Source: Calocera cornea HHB12733 (taxonomy: Eukaryota > Basidiomycota > Dacrymycetes > Dacrymycetales > Dacrymycetaceae). Taken from it: a DNA stretch of 64,000 nucleotides. The notes below the pieces were generated by a model. That model was not told where the DNA came from, did no database searches, and saw nothing but the letters and a program-made list of their open reading frames with translations. Where the stretch lies: assembly GCA_001632435.1 (NCBI GenBank), contig KV423915.1, positions 58,512 through 122,511 of the forward strand. The letters are read 5' to 3'. The number at the start of each line of letters is the position of its first letter. The first letter of the stretch is position 1. Shown piece by piece: positions 1-10,935 of this stretch. The position numbers were made by a program, and so were the translations under genes.

Positions 1-191
1 AAGATGAAACAACATCTATTGACATTAAGGCTGGCGACGTTAGTGTATCATGTCTATGTATGGTATATCTAAGAAAGCTGCGGCCGTTGCGTCTCCAAGC
101 CTGTGCGCCTGGTCGGCAGCTTCCGCCGCACCACAGACTCCGCCGCAAATGAAAGAACGGCACGTGCCGGTGCCAATCGACATTATAGTGT

Positions 192-2851
192 TCATACGAG
201 CACGCGGCGCGGCTGTTCGGCGGGCGCGTGGGCGCCCACGGCGCGGCGGCCGATGTCGGAGTGGACGTCGAGAAGGATCTTGAGTGCGTTGCGAGCACGC
301 GTGCGCGATATGTCTTCCGAGCTGCCGAGCGAGTACTGCGTCTCCAGACGCTTCGGCTTGTCGTCCCAGGGGAACGGCATGAACTCGTGAAGGTACTCGT
401 ACGCGACCAGGGTGAAACCGAACTGAAACCAAACTTAGAGCGATATTCCATTGGAGATGGCACTCAACATACCTGAGGACTAGAACGGAGCACACGGGCG
501 AGGCCGCCCTTGAACAGAGCGCGTCCACCTTCTTCGCGGACTGTATGGAGAATCAGCATTATGCACCCATCCAGCACCGAAGACATGTACAAATCCTGAC
601 ACCGGCGTCCACCAAGCCATTGTAGGTCGACTGCCCCTTCCTCGCCTCCACCTGCAGACGCGTCTTGATGACATCTGCGGGCGTTGTGAAGTATGCAGCG
701 GGCATGCCAGCCGCAGCCGCGCTCGCGAGGGTCTCCCAGAATGTGAGCTTCTTGCCGTTGTATCCCTCGTGGAAAACGTCCCTCTTAAGGTGATTGTAAG
801 CAGGAAAGTAAATGGCAGAGAAGGGGATGTCGCGGAGTAAGCAAGCAGATGCGCCTTTGTAGAGACCAAAGAGACCGAGGGAGCGGATGATATGCAGAGC
901 GCCCCGGGGCTTGGCGCCTTGTGTCTTCGCAAGCTCTCCTTGCACTTGGAGACGGATCTTGACGATCTCCAGCGGGTTCGTGAAGACCTAGAGACGAGCA
1001 CCTCAATCACAAACCACGCGGACAAAGGGAAACGAACGCACGACTTGGGAAGCGCCAGCGGTACCGCCAGCAACGAGCTCCCATGGAACCGTGATGCGAC
1101 CAGTCTCCGGATCGGTGGCGTAACCGCGCACGAGATCGTTCATCGTCAGTTTGATTGCCTTTTCGGGAGCGACACCCTACATTGCGTTGTTAGCATGCAC
1201 ACATGATGAAGCAGGGCGGCCGACTTACGATGAGCTGAGGCCCCAGACCTCGATAGAATCCGAGGAAGCCTTCGTTCCGGTACACCTTGCGTACACAGTC
1301 GATTGAGTTCTTGTAAAGCACTTCGCCAACGACCGTGTTGCGCTGGTTCTGCATTCGGGTCTTGACTGGAACGGGTGTCAGTGGTTGGCGAGTCAGGACA
1401 GGCACATCCGCTTACCCAGATCGATAGGATAGACCATGGTCGCACCAAATGCGCCGGCAATACCACCAAGGCCGAAGTTGTAGGCCGATTGGCTGAAGTC
1501 TTTGGCGAACTGGGAGAAGCTGCCCCATTTGCTTGGGCTCAGCACACCCATGCTGCCCACACCTTGGCCAGCCTCGACTGTCCTGTCGAAGACTCCCGGC
1601 GCCTGCCATCGGGGATCGAGGAGCTTGGCGAAGTCGAGGAGCGTAAGACGGGTCGATGCCCCGGACCCGCCGCGCGAAGCAAAGTGAAAGATTATGGACG
1701 CTTCCATCGGCGAAAACAGCGCATAGCGAGTTGACTGGGAGGCCGAGGTGAGGAAGTCGGAAGCGGTAATCCGGCCATCAGATGACTTGGCGACGGCTTC
1801 GCGAATAATGCTGAATAGACGCGTCAGGGACTAAGCCGGCAAGGTTAAATCATGCGTACCGTTCGACCATATCCATGTCGCGAATGACATTGTAGAACGC
1901 GATGACCTCAGAATAGCTGATACCTTTCCCAGGGTTCAAGGTCGTCAGGGTTGGCAGTCGATCGATAACCTCGTCGGACAGCTTGTGACCGGCAAGTTCC
2001 TGCATCGAGAGTCAGCTGCGCATATCGACGCGTCTCGGAGGGCGCATATGCTCACGAGGATGATACGCTTGAACTGGTCAGGCGTGATAAACCCATCTTT
2101 GTTGGAATCGAGATGGGCGAATGCTTGGCGTAGGCGCTCGCCTTGCAGACCCTTCATAAGCTGCGTGAATTCGTTATCTGCGGCCAGCATTAGTAACCCG
2201 ACAGCTCAAACGCGCATTGATGAAAACTCACATCCAAGAACATGTGCGCCATCCCTCTTTCCCAGGTACAACTTGACCCAGTCGCAATCGAAGTTGAATG
2301 GGAGGGCCTCCGGGCCAAGACACGCCTCGAAGACGTTCTTGAACTCGTCATAGTCGATGGTCCCGCTGCCGTCGACATCGAAATACTGAAACGCGATCCA
2401 GTAATCGGCATCCGGGCGCTTAAGGAGGGTCTCGAAGACATGAAAATCGTCGAAAGATAGACGGCCGCGCCGATGGACGTCTGCAACGCGGAATAGGAGG
2501 GCGTATTGACCGCGAGTGATCTTCGACAGGTCCTGCGGTGGGGCGATAGCGTTGACGAAGTCGTCTGTATCCAGATACCTAAGGAAAGAGAGCAAACACG
2601 TGAGTAAGCCTCATATATGCGCGTCATCTGGTCGACGGAACATACTTTTGCCCATCCTCGCCAACCACCTTCGCGTGTGTCTCAAACGTCCTCCGCCATC
2701 TTCTCAGTTCCGATTCGCCAGGCGTGACCTTCGACTTGACAGCGGATATCGCCTTGCTGGCGACACTCGTCTTGTCCCCCACGGGGTCTTGTGGAGGTGT
2801 CGGATCTGCGACATCGTCGCAGTGGGCGACACGTATTGAGAAAGGGAACAT
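192..2851 (-). CDS. AGC1: Mitochondrial aspartate/glutamate carrier, calcium-binding (aralar/citrin type)
   Basis: This inner-membrane carrier exchanges mitochondrial aspartate for cytosolic glutamate and serves the malate-aspartate shuttle. The N-terminal half carries EF-hands: one loop reads [12 protein letters not shown], the next [12 protein letters not shown]. The C-terminal half is a mitochondrial carrier domain with its three signature motifs PIDLVK, PLEIVK and PADVIK, each followed by the usual (T/I)R(L/M)Q. The gene is split by many short introns. The first (donor GTATGT at 2645, acceptor TTAG ending at 2579) restores the frame as DGQKYLDTDDF, and another has a TACTAA-like branch site just before exon 3. 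The start at 2851 is the first ATG of the exon carrying the conserved N-terminus, so a further upstream exon is possible. After the last carrier repeat the tail is short. The family is clear; calcium regulation is inferred from the EF-hands. Confidence 0.9.
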
Positions 2852-3280
2852 TTCGGTATGGGAGGGTAGGGGGATGAAGAAACGAGGGATGGGTCCAGGG
2901 GCACGCGAATGCGGCTAGTCCTGGTATTGAGGGGCACAGGTTAGCGGCGGGCGCGTCGTCTACGATAACAGCGGTGCTCACTATCAAAAAGTCGTCGTCC
3001 GTCGGCAACACAAGGCAGCTCGGCGCCGGATGCGTGTGCTATGCTTACGCCGGATCGCGCTGACCCGGCCTGCACACAAAAGTCGAGTTGTCCCGCAAAA
3101 CCGAGAAAAGATGCCTCCGCCGCGGCTCCGGCAATGCGCCGAAAGCGGCCGGCCGACCCTGTCGCCCATACCTCCGAAAGTGGACCGCACCAATCGCGCA
3201 CCGCGCCTTCCGCTGGTCCGTGACAACCAGACGCGTCCCCTGTAATTGGACCCTGGGATACGAAATGTGAGTGCACAAAT
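2852..3280. other. Upstream region of the aspartate/glutamate carrier gene
   Basis: GC-rich 5' flank of the minus-strand carrier gene. Overlapping reading frames here (for example 2984-3298, minus) are arginine- and serine-rich with no recognisable motif or splice continuity, so they are not called. Confidence 0.4.
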
Positions 3281-4720
3281 CACACAAAGTACCCACAACA
3301 GCTCATCTTGGCAAAATATCAGGGCAAATAATCACATTAACTGTAAAACACCAATACAAGTATCTCTGACCCTTACCCTAACCCAACAAACAGTTACACT
3401 CTAGTTTCAGGTAAGGGCACACAAGTTTATCATGACAAAGTCATGAATGATCTGTCTAAATAATGTAGTTCATCATCCAGTGGGTCAGCCGACCCATTCA
3501 GTGACATCCAGGTGCCTTTTTGGAAAGTTTCAGCTCATCCATGGACAAACACATATACTACTTTCAAATCCAATTGCTCAGAAGCTCATTCATCTTGGAG
3601 AAAAAGTATCAAGAACCTGGCAATTGAATTGATGACCTACATGATAGTGTGACCTGCACAATGGTGAGCTATGTTGCATGGAGTTGAAATATGTTGCAGT
3701 TGTAATTCACTATGATCCTCAGTCTATCTTCCACTGTTTTTGGGTTTCCACAAAACTAGTTTAAAAGTAGAGGATCATGTCTTCTGCTTAGAAAGGTTAT
3801 GCTGGCCAATCTTTTTGGGGCATAACAGTTTTACTTTAGCCCAAGGACATCCATCAACCCTAATGATACACCTAACCAGCTGCACTAATGAACTGCTGAA
3901 TATGCTCTGAGCTTATGAGGGATTGAAATCTCATGAAACCACATTGTGAGTGAAGTCATAAAATGATTAGTTTGCATGTGCTTCAGTATCAGGATCTCCC
4001 TTTTCAAAGCTAAACATATTGTCTGCAGAACACAACACTCAATTGGATATAGTTCTAGCTACTTCCCAATCTCTTAGCTTATTAAGGATTCCCCAAATGG
4101 TTGGTATCAGGGAGCCAATGTGGGTTTATGCATGGGTTTGGTATGAATTTGAGTGGCAGATGGGTCAAAAGGAGTGCAGCAGTGTGGACTGGTGTGGACT
4201 GGTGTGGATCCAAGTGGAACGGCATGGAACAGGGTGTGGATCAGTGTGGATCCCGGTGGAGCAGGATGGAACAGTGTTTCACATGCCAGCTGCACTTACC
4301 AATCCAGTGCAGAATCAGGACCCCAGGCACTGCTCCAGGGGTCCTATAACCAAAGAAGGTAACTCTGGGCCAGTCCATCTGCTTCCGTGGAAGCAGACAG
4401 TGCATGACTAACCAATACCGCCCGGACATAAATACCGCGACCTGCCCTCTCATCCCTCTTCACTTTGCATCCGGTCTTGTCTTATTCCCCCTGTCCATCC
4501 TGACTTTGTGAACCTCACCTGTTCCACATCTTATCTCATCCTATCCCATCCCATCCTCTTGTTCTTCCTCATACCTCACACCTCACATTTATCATACCCC
4601 ATCACAATTTCCATTGCTGTAACATTCCAGAGACTCATTTCCATCACTCTGTAAGGGTTCCAACTTTGTTATTTCATTGCATTTGGCTAATTCTGCCTAC
4701 AAGCAACCTCCTTGTCTCGC
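3281..4720. mobile_element. AT-rich, CpG-depleted block; probable transposable-element relic
   Basis: Composition changes abruptly here. By eye there is only one CpG between 3301 and 4200, while both flanks are CpG-rich. TpG and CpA are abundant, as expected from decay of methylated cytosine. No long reading frame survives. The right part contains a TATA-like ACATAAATA near 4428 followed by a long pyrimidine-rich stretch, an arrangement typical of an LTR or other Pol II promoter. I could not find matching terminal repeats or a target-site duplication, so the boundaries are compositional and the element class is unknown. Confidence 0.45.
4181..4275 (+). repeat. Degenerate GTGTGGA(C/T)-type tandem repeat
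   Basis: Repeated GTGTGGACTG, GTGTGGATC and related GTGGA-containing units lie head to tail inside the CpG-depleted block. The units vary in length and sequence, so this is a decayed minisatellite. Confidence 0.6.
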
Positions 4721-4860
4721 TCCATAACCTCCAGCTACGGAAGCCCGGGCTGAATCGATCGAGTGTTGTGCTCTACTTGCTGTCATTGACCACATCGACC
4801 TTTGTGAGCATCAGCTGCGCTTAACTGTCTGTTGCCAAAATACTCACAAAACCTCTCCAG

Positions 4861-6115
4861 ATGTCCACCAATTCCCGCACCCCCGTTGGATCAGACTCCG
4901 ACACCAGCACGGTCATGCCGGACCTTCCGACGTGGGCGACACTAAGGGACGATGAGGATAGAGATGTTGATATGGATGCTGAAGCGAAGGGCGAAGGAAA
5001 GGGCCATGCTGGAGCTGTTGAAGGAGAGGTCGGGGACGTTGACATGGATGCGGACCTTGGGTACAAAGCGCGCAGCGAGAGCCCACGCTTCCGTCCTGAG
5101 AACGAGGAACCTCTCTTCCGGCCCGACACGCCTCCGCCCCAGCCCAAAGCAGCACCGACAACAGCCAAGAGGTCGAGGCCCTCCGCGTCTCCGGCACCAT
5201 ATGCCAACAAGAAGGCGCGCAAGGAGTTCGTTCTGCAGAACATCTGGGACATCGACTTCATTGCCAACAATCTGCGCAGCCTCGACCATCAGCTGATGGT
5301 CCGCGGGCTTGCACCCCTCACACCCAGTCTCCGCGCTGCCATCGCCCTCGGAGCTCCGCCCACGCCCGACCCTACGATGCACCTGGTCTCTCGCTCACAG
5401 CCTGCCGACGAGGGCCTTGATCTAGCAATCCAGAACGATGTCGCGAGGCAGCTCTTCGGCAGCAACGCGGACGAGTACGGATATCAGCACAACCAGCCGC
5501 AGAGGATCTCCTCGCCCGCCGGCTGCAAGAGCAAGGGCAAAGCTCACGCCACACCGATCAAGTCCGCGCTCCGCATCAGGAACAGCGCGTCGACCACGCC
5601 GCCTACCCATCGCGTTGGCCAGCTACCACAACTTCCTCGCCAGGTCCGATTCGCATCCGAGTCGCCCGAGACTTCCGTCAGAACAAGCTTCAGTAACAGA
5701 AAGGCCACGGGCGAGCCGTCCAGCGAGGTCACCCTTGTTGTCGCCCAGCCCGCCTTCAATCCTGCCGCCGTGAACCTGCAGTCCGACAGCCTCGAGAAGG
5801 CAGCACGCAAGATCAACGAGCTTGTGAAGGGCAAGAAGGTGCTGAGTGACGAAGAACTCAATCGCTTGAGCCTTCTGGTCGAATTCTTCGATGAGAACCA
5901 TGAGAAGCTCAGTGTCGACCAGATTAAGGTACGTCCTCTCCGAGCTGTCGTCCATTCCGCAGCTGACCTCCTGATAGGACAGCGGTCTCGGAGTTGCTAT
6001 CAAGGGCTTGTCCGCAATGGATAAGGAGGATGTACCCTACGATGACGAGCATAAGCTGCTCAAGAGGGCGCAGAGGTTGACCCGACTTTGGAAGAGGAAG
6101 CTGGAGGGGTTGTAG
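4861..6115 (+). CDS. Uncharacterised nuclear-type protein with a possible TFIIS-N-like C-terminus
   Basis: Two exons (4861-5928 and 5978-6115) joined by a 49-nt GT-AG intron give a 401-residue protein. The first half is low-complexity and acidic (several DVDMDA motifs), with proline- and serine-rich segments and a basic KRSRPSAS...KKARK stretch resembling a nuclear localisation signal. The last 90 residues or so are predicted helical: NELVKGKKVLSDEELNRL, then a segment with GVAIKGLSAM, ending RLTRLWKRKLEGL. That pattern of helices closing on a basic LW-x-K helix loosely resembles the TFIIS N-terminal (TND) fold, but I do not recognise the family and assign no function. The ATG at 4861 lies about 140 bp right of the CpG-depleted block, so the block may supply its promoter. 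Confidence 0.8.
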
Positions 6116-6525
6116 CTCGCCGAAGAGCGTTGCTGTGGCGTCGGAGGTTGTCTTGCTGGACCATCTCGTACTCGAGCTTTCTTCTTTCTCTGGGAAACGA
6201 TGTTGACAATGATGTTGCCTATGATTCATGCTATTCTCGAAATGCCACATACTTGATAGCCATGAGAGGCGGACATGCCTGATGACTGCGGGTGACAGAA
6301 CGCGATAGGCTTCAAGTTAGTTGCGGCAGTGGCGACGGCACTGGACTCGGGCGTTCAAGGACCGGCAGCTGACTGCTGGGGTGGCGCAACGGCCACCTCG
6401 GACGACCACAAAATTTCTGACGACGACTTGAATCGAGTCAACCAACGCATACATCGTGATTTATACCAGTCTATTACTCTCATCGTACCCTCTGGTCGCC
6501 TTCTGAGTAGATTCCCACGAGTGGC

Positions 6526-6543
6526 ATGTGTTTTATATGTTGA
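6526..6543 (+). promoter_or_regulatory. Minimal upstream ORF overlapping the long TRM5 start
   Basis: ATG at 6526 opens a five-codon frame ending in TGA at 6541-6543. It overlaps, out of frame, the ATG at 6537 that would begin the mitochondrial presequence of TRM5. If transcribed, it could shift initiation between 6537 and the second TRM5 ATG at 6642. This is inference from position only. Confidence 0.35.
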
Positions 6544-8729
6544 TTCGCTTGACTCACTCGCCTTTCCGACGTCTCGCCCGCCCGGCTCTTGCCTCCGCCC
6601 ACTCCTGCTCGCGCACGCCGCAACTTTCTCTCATTCGTAATATGGCTATCGATTTCAACCCTCCGCCAGTCCCGCTAGGCGTTCTTGACAGGGAGAAGTT
6701 CCAGAAGACCATTACAGTGCTTGCTGCGGCTCTACCAGTGCAGAAGATTGGAGAGGTGCGAAGCAATAATGTTGCTCGCAGGTGCGCCGAGCTCCGCTGT
6801 TCTTGTCTGCTGGGGCTAACGTAGATCATCTAGTGCAGTTCTACGCGAGACCCGAGTACAACCCGTAGTAAAGGCGTATGGTGAAAAGGCAGACAAGCGT
6901 CTGCTGCTGCTGGCGTCTGAGAAGGAGGAGGAGCTTGATCAGGAGGCGTTGGCATTCATCAAAGACCGGGCGTTAGAGATCGTGCCATACCAGATAAAAC
7001 TGGATTATGACTTTTGGGATGCAGGTGAGTACTATGCGATCCGGAACGAAGTATTGCTGCTGACCCCTGCATCAGAAGACATAATGCGGGCCTTGCTGCC
7101 GCAGGACATCATCGTCCCCGGTGCATTCACGTCAGTAGGCCATGTTATCCATCTCAACCTACGAGAGCGTCAGCTTCCCTACAAGTACTTGATCGGAGAA
7201 GTTCTTCTGGACAAGCTGAAGAGCATGAGGACGGTAGTGAACAAGACGGATATCATTCACGCCCAATACCGCTACTTTGAAATGGAGCTGCTCGCAGGAG
7301 TACCTGACTTCCTCGTTGAGGTGGTACGTGCTGTCACTCTATGACTTCCTGATGCATACTCACGCCATGCCAGAATGAGCATGGCAATATTTACAACTTC
7401 AACTACCGAGAAGTGTATTATAACACGCGCCTGGAGCGGGAGCATTGGCGCCTCGTCGAGAAGTTCAACCCGAACGAGGTCGTATGCGATGTGATGGGCG
7501 GTGTAGGACCATTCGCCATACCTGCTGCCAAAAAGGGATGCGCTGTTCTGCTCAACGACTTGAACCCGAATGCAATCAAATGGGCAAGGCTAAATGTCGT
7601 CAAGAATAAGGCCCGTGGATCTCCCTCCAAAGTTGCTCGTCTCGTTACTTATGCATTACGATAGGTGGACAAGGACCTGATCCGCCTATCTGAGATCGAC
7701 GGTATAGACTTCATTCGACAAAGTGTAATCGACCTGTTCCACGCGCCCTTCCCCGCCTGGCAGCCAGTGACGCGACTTTCACGAAGAGAGCGAGATGCCG
7801 CTGTGCGCAAGCGCTTAACTGAGAAGCAGGCGAAGAAGGCGGCCTCGCGATCGCCGAAACAAGGGAAGTCAGACTTACCAGTGCAGCCGAGGTCGCGATC
7901 CCCGTCACCGCGACGACAGATAGAGCAACCGCCAAACTTCCTCTTTGCCCATCCATCGACTTCGCAGCTACTGGCGACCAGCGACTCTGCAGATGCAGAC
8001 CGGGTGTCGCCCTCGAAGAACGTCCCATCAACGCCTGAAACTGCTTCAACCCTTACCCCGAATTTCGTACCATCGGGCCGCATCGCATCACCTATAACCC
8101 GTAATGGCAGTGTCCTCTCGGCACCATCAGCACCATCAGCCCCTTCACCGCCAGCCTCATCCCGTTCCATCAGCTCACAAGCCAACCCAGAATCGCCGTC
8201 ACCACGATATGTACCAACCGGTATGGAACGGCGCACGCCTGGGCACTACATCCTTAACTTGCCCACTACCGCTCTACTCTTCCTTTTCGGCTTCCGCGGA
8301 TTTCTTCGACCACTAATGGCAACACATAGAATGGCTCCGCACTATGGCCCGGAGAAGAACATGCCAATGGTCCACGTGCATTGTTTCACGAAAGAACAAA
8401 CCGACGACTCCATGAAGCAGGACATCCTCAAGCGCGCATCGGAAGTTCTCAACTATCGCCTCAGGCTGGACATGCCTGAATTGGAGCTACACCATGTCAG
8501 AAAGGTAGCGCCCATGAAAAACCAATGGTGTCTGTCATTCAGACTGCCTTGGCAAGTTGCTATTGAAGATGTCGCCGAAGCCGAGATCGACCGGCTGAAG
8601 GAAAATCTGGTGAAGGCCCATCTGGAGCTGGACATCACTCCAGAGCTTGATGAATACGAAGACATCGAGCCCCCATCTCTAGTGCCGAAGGAGAGGAAGA
8701 GAGAGTTCCCGAACGTGGACATGATTTAG
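6537..8729 (+). CDS. TRM5: tRNA (guanine37-N1)-methyltransferase Trm5
   Basis: This enzyme methylates G37 next to the anticodon using S-adenosylmethionine, supporting reading-frame maintenance in cytosol and mitochondria. Visible motifs are the SAM-binding VCDVMGGVGPFAIPAA, then LNDLNPNAIKWA, and the HYILNLPTTAL motif followed by FRGFLRP. The front part has the family's YDFWDA/EDIMRALLP segment, restored by removing a 51-nt intron that happens to be open. Two in-frame ATGs exist: 6537 gives a 35-residue Arg/Ser/Ala-rich leader without acidic residues (mitochondrial presequence-like), and 6642 gives the cytosolic/nuclear form, as known for yeast Trm5. One intron (GCCCGT donor, about 54 nt, ending before 7665) appears to be GC-AG. 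About 140 Pro/Ser-rich residues are inserted before the NLP motif. Confidence 0.93.
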
Positions 8730-8881
8730 ACCACACGAGATAGAACCGCGCAGTCACTGTACATCAGCATCCATGTTATATTGCTTAATACACTTGACAC
8801 GTCTCCTTTGCCAGAGCGCGCATGCCTGACTCCACTACGACAGCCAAACGCGTATAAGGCGCCGTCTACACGCATGGCCAT

Positions 8882-9742
8882 CTAATCCTCCTCAGAACCC
8901 TCATCGCCCTCCTCCAAGTCGTCCTCTGTAGCACGGTTAGAACCGCAACATCGCGATCGGAAGCGACACGTACCATCCACCAGATCTCCCGCTGCAATCA
9001 TCGTCGCAGATGCAGCTGCCTTCCGGAAGATCTCCCGCGTGTGCTCATCATCATCCGCAAGCATGTCTATGGGTGTCTGGGAGAACTTGTTACGGATCCT
9101 GTGAAGGTATGAGCATCTGGGAAGCAGGAGATCGGCATATATACGAACTTCGGGTTCGCCCCAGCGTCTAGCAACGAAGCAACTGACAGTATTATCAGCA
9201 TCCTGAGCTCGATGGTATGGGAACGACGCACCGACCCAATACCTCAGCTCCTCGTCCTCTAGCCGCACAGCCAAGTGCAGCGGTGTCGCCTTCTCAAGCC
9301 GGTTCTGGATGTCGACATCGCACCCGTCCTGCTCTAGTATATGCTCTATACAGTCTGTGGAGCCGTATTGCGCACTGTTCTGCTGATCAGGACGGGAGGA
9401 TTCCCATAGGTCTAGGGACATACGCGTAGTGCAATGCTGCCAGAGAGTATCAACATCGATCCTGGCGTCAGAGCACTGGATACGCACCAGTGTTCCCAAG
9501 CCTAACCAGCCCAAGTTCTCTCAATCAACGACTCTTCAATCCCCAATTTGCCTCGCACTCACCCGTCGACATAGTTGATATCGTACGCGCCATCCTCCTC
9601 GAACACGGCGAGCAGCATGTCTTCGTTGTCCTGCTTCGCCGCCGCCAAGAGTCGCTCATCTAGACTATGTCACAGGACGAGGAGGGTGAGGACGCTAAGG
9701 AAACGCACTGGCTGATGCCCCTTCGTCGGACATGGTTGTCAT
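8882..9742 (-). CDS. Small ankyrin-repeat protein with acidic tail
   Basis: Spliced from several small exons on the minus strand, beginning with ATG at 9742 (MTTMSDEGAS). Removing the short introns restores consecutive ankyrin repeats: ERLLAAAKQDNEDMLLAVF, then GLGNTALHYAAQYGSTDCIEHILEQ, then NRLEKATPLHLAVR, then LLDAGANPKIRNKFSQTPIDM. The GNTALHYAA and ATPLHLAV motifs are diagnostic of the repeat. The tail is strongly acidic (EEGDEGSEED). Small fungal ankyrin proteins of this layout include the yeast YCR051W and Yar1 types; which one this matches cannot be settled here. A protein-interaction role is the family expectation; the partner is unknown. Confidence 0.82.
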
Positions 9743-10197
9743 ACCAAGACAGGAGTGAACCAAAATAGAGGGCGGGGAGACGGGGCAGGGATATCAGTGA
9801 GACGGTGGGCACAAGATACGGAAAACGCGCGCCTAGCGACCAAGGCGAGACGCGACGCCGTCAGGTCGGAGGCATGCGCACAGCTCCTGTGCCTGCACTC
9901 ACTCCTGAACCCGTCGACCATCGACCAGTATCTCTCTGCATCGATAAGATCCGGTACGATTCGCACGATACACTATGGACATGACAGAAACACCGTTGTA
10001 TAACCCAAGATTGCGTATGTACGTATAGATTCTGTTGACTGGCGAGACTCAGCTGGCTCTGGTGCATGCCACCAGGCAATGTGCCATGGCCCTGCTGCAC
10101 ATGTCGCCTTTGTTCGTATTGCTTGGAGCTCCTGATCGACTTGGTCTTCCTCAACAGACTATGAAGACCATCTGTCCATTTCTCGGACTATGTTCAT
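9743..10197. other. Intergenic region with no supported feature
   Basis: This lies upstream of the ankyrin gene and downstream of the next minus-strand gene. Open frames are short and lack family motifs. I see nothing further. Confidence 0.4.
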
Positions 10198-10935
10198 CTA
10201 GTCGGACTTCCGGGCGGCTTTCATATTCGCCAGGACCTGAATAACTTGCGTCTCCTGCTGCGAGAACCGCCGCACGTGGCCTTGAATGCGGCCATTATGC
10301 GGCGGCGGCGTCGGCAGTGTCCGCGCAACGTCGGCAGCCGCATCTGATCTTCCCGGCTTGACAGTGGACTTCTTGCTCGCGCGGCTTGCTATTCTCTTCT
10401 TGGCGACTATCTCAGCCTCGCGCATCAATCGCTGCTTCACAGCGGCTTCCTTCCTCTGCAGCCGCTTGTACCGCACAACCGCTCTCTCAACCGGTTTCCG
10501 CTGCTCCCGCTTGGCCTCTACTTCAGGTTCCGGTACCTCTGGCTCAGGCGGCCTTGGCATCCAACCCCTCTTCAAGAGCTTCTTGGTTACGGACTGCACA
10601 AGCAGCTGCGCGCGCTCTTGTCTACTCCTCGCGCAAGGACAATTCCAAGTTAGGATGCAAGAGACTGGGCGAAAAACAGGTCTAGACCGAGCGAGCACGA
10701 TAGCTTCTTCAAAGCTCATCTCCTTTTCGATATATCTGTAGTCTGGATTCTCTTCTCCGTCGCTGTCGAACTTGGGGGACTTCGGCTCGTCGTCAAGATC
10801 AAGTTCGTCGGCAGATGCCTCTTCATACATGAAATGCTCCCCATCGGCGATGGACCGGTCCGAGTTAGGGGTCTCGTCTATAGAGACATTGTCTTCGTCC
10901 TCCGTAGTAGCAGGGGTGAGGGGCAGGCGGTACAT
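10198..10935 (-). CDS. Uncharacterised basic, coiled-coil protein
   Basis: The frame from ATG 10935 to the stop at 10198 encodes up to 245 residues. The N-terminal third is acidic (EDEDNVSIDE, ELDLDDEP). The remainder is rich in Arg, Lys, Glu and Ala and predicted helical (KLLKRGWMPRPPEPEVPEPE, then YKRLQRKEAAVKQRLMREAE), followed by basic patches (AKKRIASRASKK). A weak intron may interrupt it near 10625-10680: a CTAAC branch site and a CGAG acceptor are visible but the donor would be GTCTAG. Removing it joins LARSRQERAQLL. I do not recognise the family; a nuclear or RNP-associated location is only a guess from composition. It is convergent with nothing and sits 1.1 kb from the Puf gene. Confidence 0.6.
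   Translation of the reverse strand: MYRLPLTPATTEDEDNVSIDETPNSDRSIADGEHFMYEEASADELDLDDEPKSPKFDSDGEENPDYRYIEKEMSFEEAIVLARSRPVFRPVSCILTWNCPCARSRQERAQLLVQSVTKKLLKRGWMPRPPEPEVPEPEVEAKREQRKPVERAVVRYKRLQRKEAAVKQRLMREAEIVAKKRIASRASKKSTVKPGRSDAAADVARTLPTPPPHNGRIQGHVRRFSQQETQVIQVLANMKAARKSD

Noticed and set aside
3372..3390. Telomere-like CCCTAACCC word
   Set aside because: Single occurrence in the CpG-poor block, as is the similar word near 63743; no tandem array, so not telomeric.
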